Below, piece after piece: positions 62,807 through 64,000 of a stretch of DNA of 64,000 bases (its first letter is position 1; each line of letters starts with the position of its first letter). This DNA comes from Bacillus sp. ISL-37. Its GTDB lineage: Bacteria; Bacillota; Bacilli; Bacillales; Cytobacillaceae. Location: contig NZ_JAGGQL010000005.1 of NCBI RefSeq assembly GCF_018613315.1, forward strand, positions 156,286 to 220,285, in the 5' to 3' direction. Below the pieces are notes generated by a model, which ran no database searches, was not told the DNA's origin, and worked only from the letters and a program-made list of their open reading frames with translations. Position numbers and translations under genes: made by a program.

Positions 62807-63748
62807 CTAATCCCTTAAGCTTCGGCCAGTAAGATGGAGGAACACACTCTCGAGATTGGGTTCAACTATTTCAACTGAGGAGATTTCAAAACCGGCCCCT
62901 GTAACCGACTGGATCAATTCACTAAGTATTTTTTGTGGTTCCTTATGAAAAATTGCAAGCTCATTTTGATTCATTAACAGGTCCTTTTCAGATATCTCAG
63001 AAGTTAAAACCGATTTTATTCTTTCAAGTTCGACTGCTCCAGAAAAGTTCATGACAATACGAGAACGATCACCGATTGTTTCCCTTAATTGCGAAATAGT
63101 ACCTGAAGCAATGAATTCTCCTTGATCCATAATGCCAATCTTTTCACAAAGATACTCAACTTCCTCCATATAGTGACTTGTATAGATAACTGTCATCCCT
63201 TCACCATTTAGCTTTTTTACCGTTTCAAGAATGTGACTGCGAGATTGGGGATCGATCCCTACGGTCGGTTCATCCATGATTAACAACTCCGGGTTATGTA
63301 AAATTGCGGCTCCGATATTGACTCTCCGCTTCATCCCTCCTGAAAAAGTCTCTACTTTTTCCTTGGCCCGATCAGCCAATCCGATGATCTCAAGCACATC
63401 ATTAATTCTTTTTTTCAAGTGGTCTCCGCTTAAACCGTACATTCTTCCCCAGAAAGACAGGTTCTCCCTGGCACTCATAGTTTGGTAAAGAGCAATTTCC
63501 TGAGGAACGATTCCTAAAAGCCCTTGCCCGCGCTTTGGCTGCCTGACCATATCAATGCCAGCAATTTCAATGCTTCCTGAACTTGGGGGAAATAAACCTG
63601 TAATCATCTGAATCGTTGTTGTCTTTCCTGCCCCATTGGGTCCAAGAAGGCCAAAAGACTCACCCTTTTGGACGGAAAAAGAAACAGTCTTGACTGCTTC
63701 GAAATCTCTAAACCTCTTAGTCAATTGGTTCACTTTCAAGACTTCCAA
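62807..63748 (-). CDS. ABC-2 exporter ATP-binding protein
   Basis: About 313 residues: Walker A GLLGPNGAGKTT, Q-loop GIVPQEIAL, signature FSGGMKRRVNIGAA, Walker B LLIMDEPTVGIDP, H-loop YTSHYMEEVEYLCEK, plus a C-terminal regulatory tail of ~90 residues as in DrrA-like drug or lipid exporters. First gene of a three-gene operon. Start at TTG 63748 (AGGTG upstream) is preferred to the GTG at 63757 inside that SD. Confidence 0.85.
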   Translation of the reverse strand: MEVLKVNQLTKRFRDFEAVKTVSFSVQKGESFGLLGPNGAGKTTTIQMITGLFPPSSGSIEIAGIDMVRQPKRGQGLLGIVPQEIALYQTMSARENLSFWGRMYGLSGDHLKKRINDVLEIIGLADRAKEKVETFSGGMKRRVNIGAAILHNPELLIMDEPTVGIDPQSRSHILETVKKLNGEGMTVIYTSHYMEEVEYLCEKIGIMDQGEFIASGTISQLRETIGDRSRIVMNFSGAVELERIKSVLTSEISEKDLLMNQNELAIFHKEPQKILSELIQSVTGAGFEISSVEIVEPNLESVFLHLTGRSLRD

Positions 63749-63897
63749 CCGAAACACCTACTTTCATCCTATGTCGATTCAATTATCTCAAAAATTCACG
63801 CATCATAAAATAAATTCCAATTAATATATGAAACTATTTAGAAAAGATTCTAATGGATTAGAAGTCAGTAATTTTCATCTGTATACATTGGCCAAAG

Positions 63898-64000
63898 AAC
63901 AAAAAGCGCAAGCGCCTCGTTCAGCCCCGACAAGCGCTGCCCGCCTAAAACGCCACGTCCTGTGGCTGGCGAGTCTAGCACATCGTGTGCCTCGGAGGGC
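63898..64000. repeat. GC-rich dispersed repeat, cut by the window end
   Basis: AAAGCGCAAGCGCCTCGTTC followed by AGCCCCGACAAGCGCTG and ACGCCACGTCCTGTGGC. The GC content jumps against the flanking AT-rich DNA and the opening GCGC-AA-GCGC is palindromic. I recall similar blocks at many intergenic sites in Bacillaceae; function unknown. Only part is inside the window. Confidence 0.6.

Overview
The window looks like a chromosome segment of a spore-forming, moderately low-GC Bacillaceae member (Bacillus/Mesobacillus-like). The support is the backbone gene set mutS-mutL, miaA-hfq, spoVK, hflX, ynbB-like, glnR-glnA and an MreBH-type gene, together with strong GGAGG ribosome sites, frequent TTG/GTG starts and GlnR, cre and CsoR-type operators. 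No rRNA, tRNA, CRISPR array, phage or complete insertion sequence was seen.

Layout. 1-4.7 kb: small accessory genes (frameshifted DUF4253-like gene, kinase, NUDIX, DUF4257, PAP2 phosphatase, GNAT, VOC) and a 37-residue membrane protein too short for routine ORF calling. 4.9-13.1 kb: an RsbR/STAS protein; a peroxiredoxin-chemoreceptor fusion interrupted by an in-frame TGA exactly at the redox-active Cys position (best read as selenocysteine); a SWIM-SNF2 helicase; an SRPBCC/ArsR pair with two operators; an RNase J paralogue. 13.4-26.7 kb: aromatic amino-acid catabolism: the homogentisate operon (hppD, aminotransferase, flavin reductase, FAH, hmgA); a thioesterase plus phenylalanine dehydrogenase plus 2-oxoacid dehydrogenase E1a/E1b/E2 cluster; and a TrpXYZ-type ABC importer. 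27-31 kb: FabK-like oxidoreductase, gamma carbonic anhydrase, nitroreductase, P1 peptidase. 31-42.4 kb: the phenylacetate catabolon paaK-A-B-C-D, EthD, crotonases, ALDH, paaH, paaJ and paaX. 42.7-60 kb: glnRA, ynbB, hflX, TRIC channel, V4R-STAS protein, glutaredoxin, spoVK, hfq-miaA, mreBH, mutL-mutS. 60-64 kb: an ABC-2 exporter and a truncated dispersed repeat.

How the genes work together (inference from families and order). Phenylalanine dehydrogenase gives phenylpyruvate, the neighbouring 2-oxoacid dehydrogenase could make phenylacetyl-CoA directly, and the Paa enzymes would open the ring and send it through beta-oxidation. Tyrosine would go through 4-hydroxyphenylpyruvate and homogentisate. 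The 14-bp palindrome ATATAACGTTATAT occurs upstream of both paaK and the ABC importer, and related ATAACGTT half sites bracket the -10 of the thioesterase/phenylalanine dehydrogenase operon, suggesting one shared repressor. A perfect cre match sits in front of phenylalanine dehydrogenase.

Two things stand out. First, the putative selenocysteine peroxiredoxin-chemoreceptor (5833-7167), with a compact stem-loop carrying a GGU-containing loop just after the UGA. Second, seven intergenic tandem-repeat arrays, each with its own sequence: five have units of 51-53 bp that can fold into hairpins, and two have units of about 20-21 bp. All periods are close to whole numbers of helical turns.
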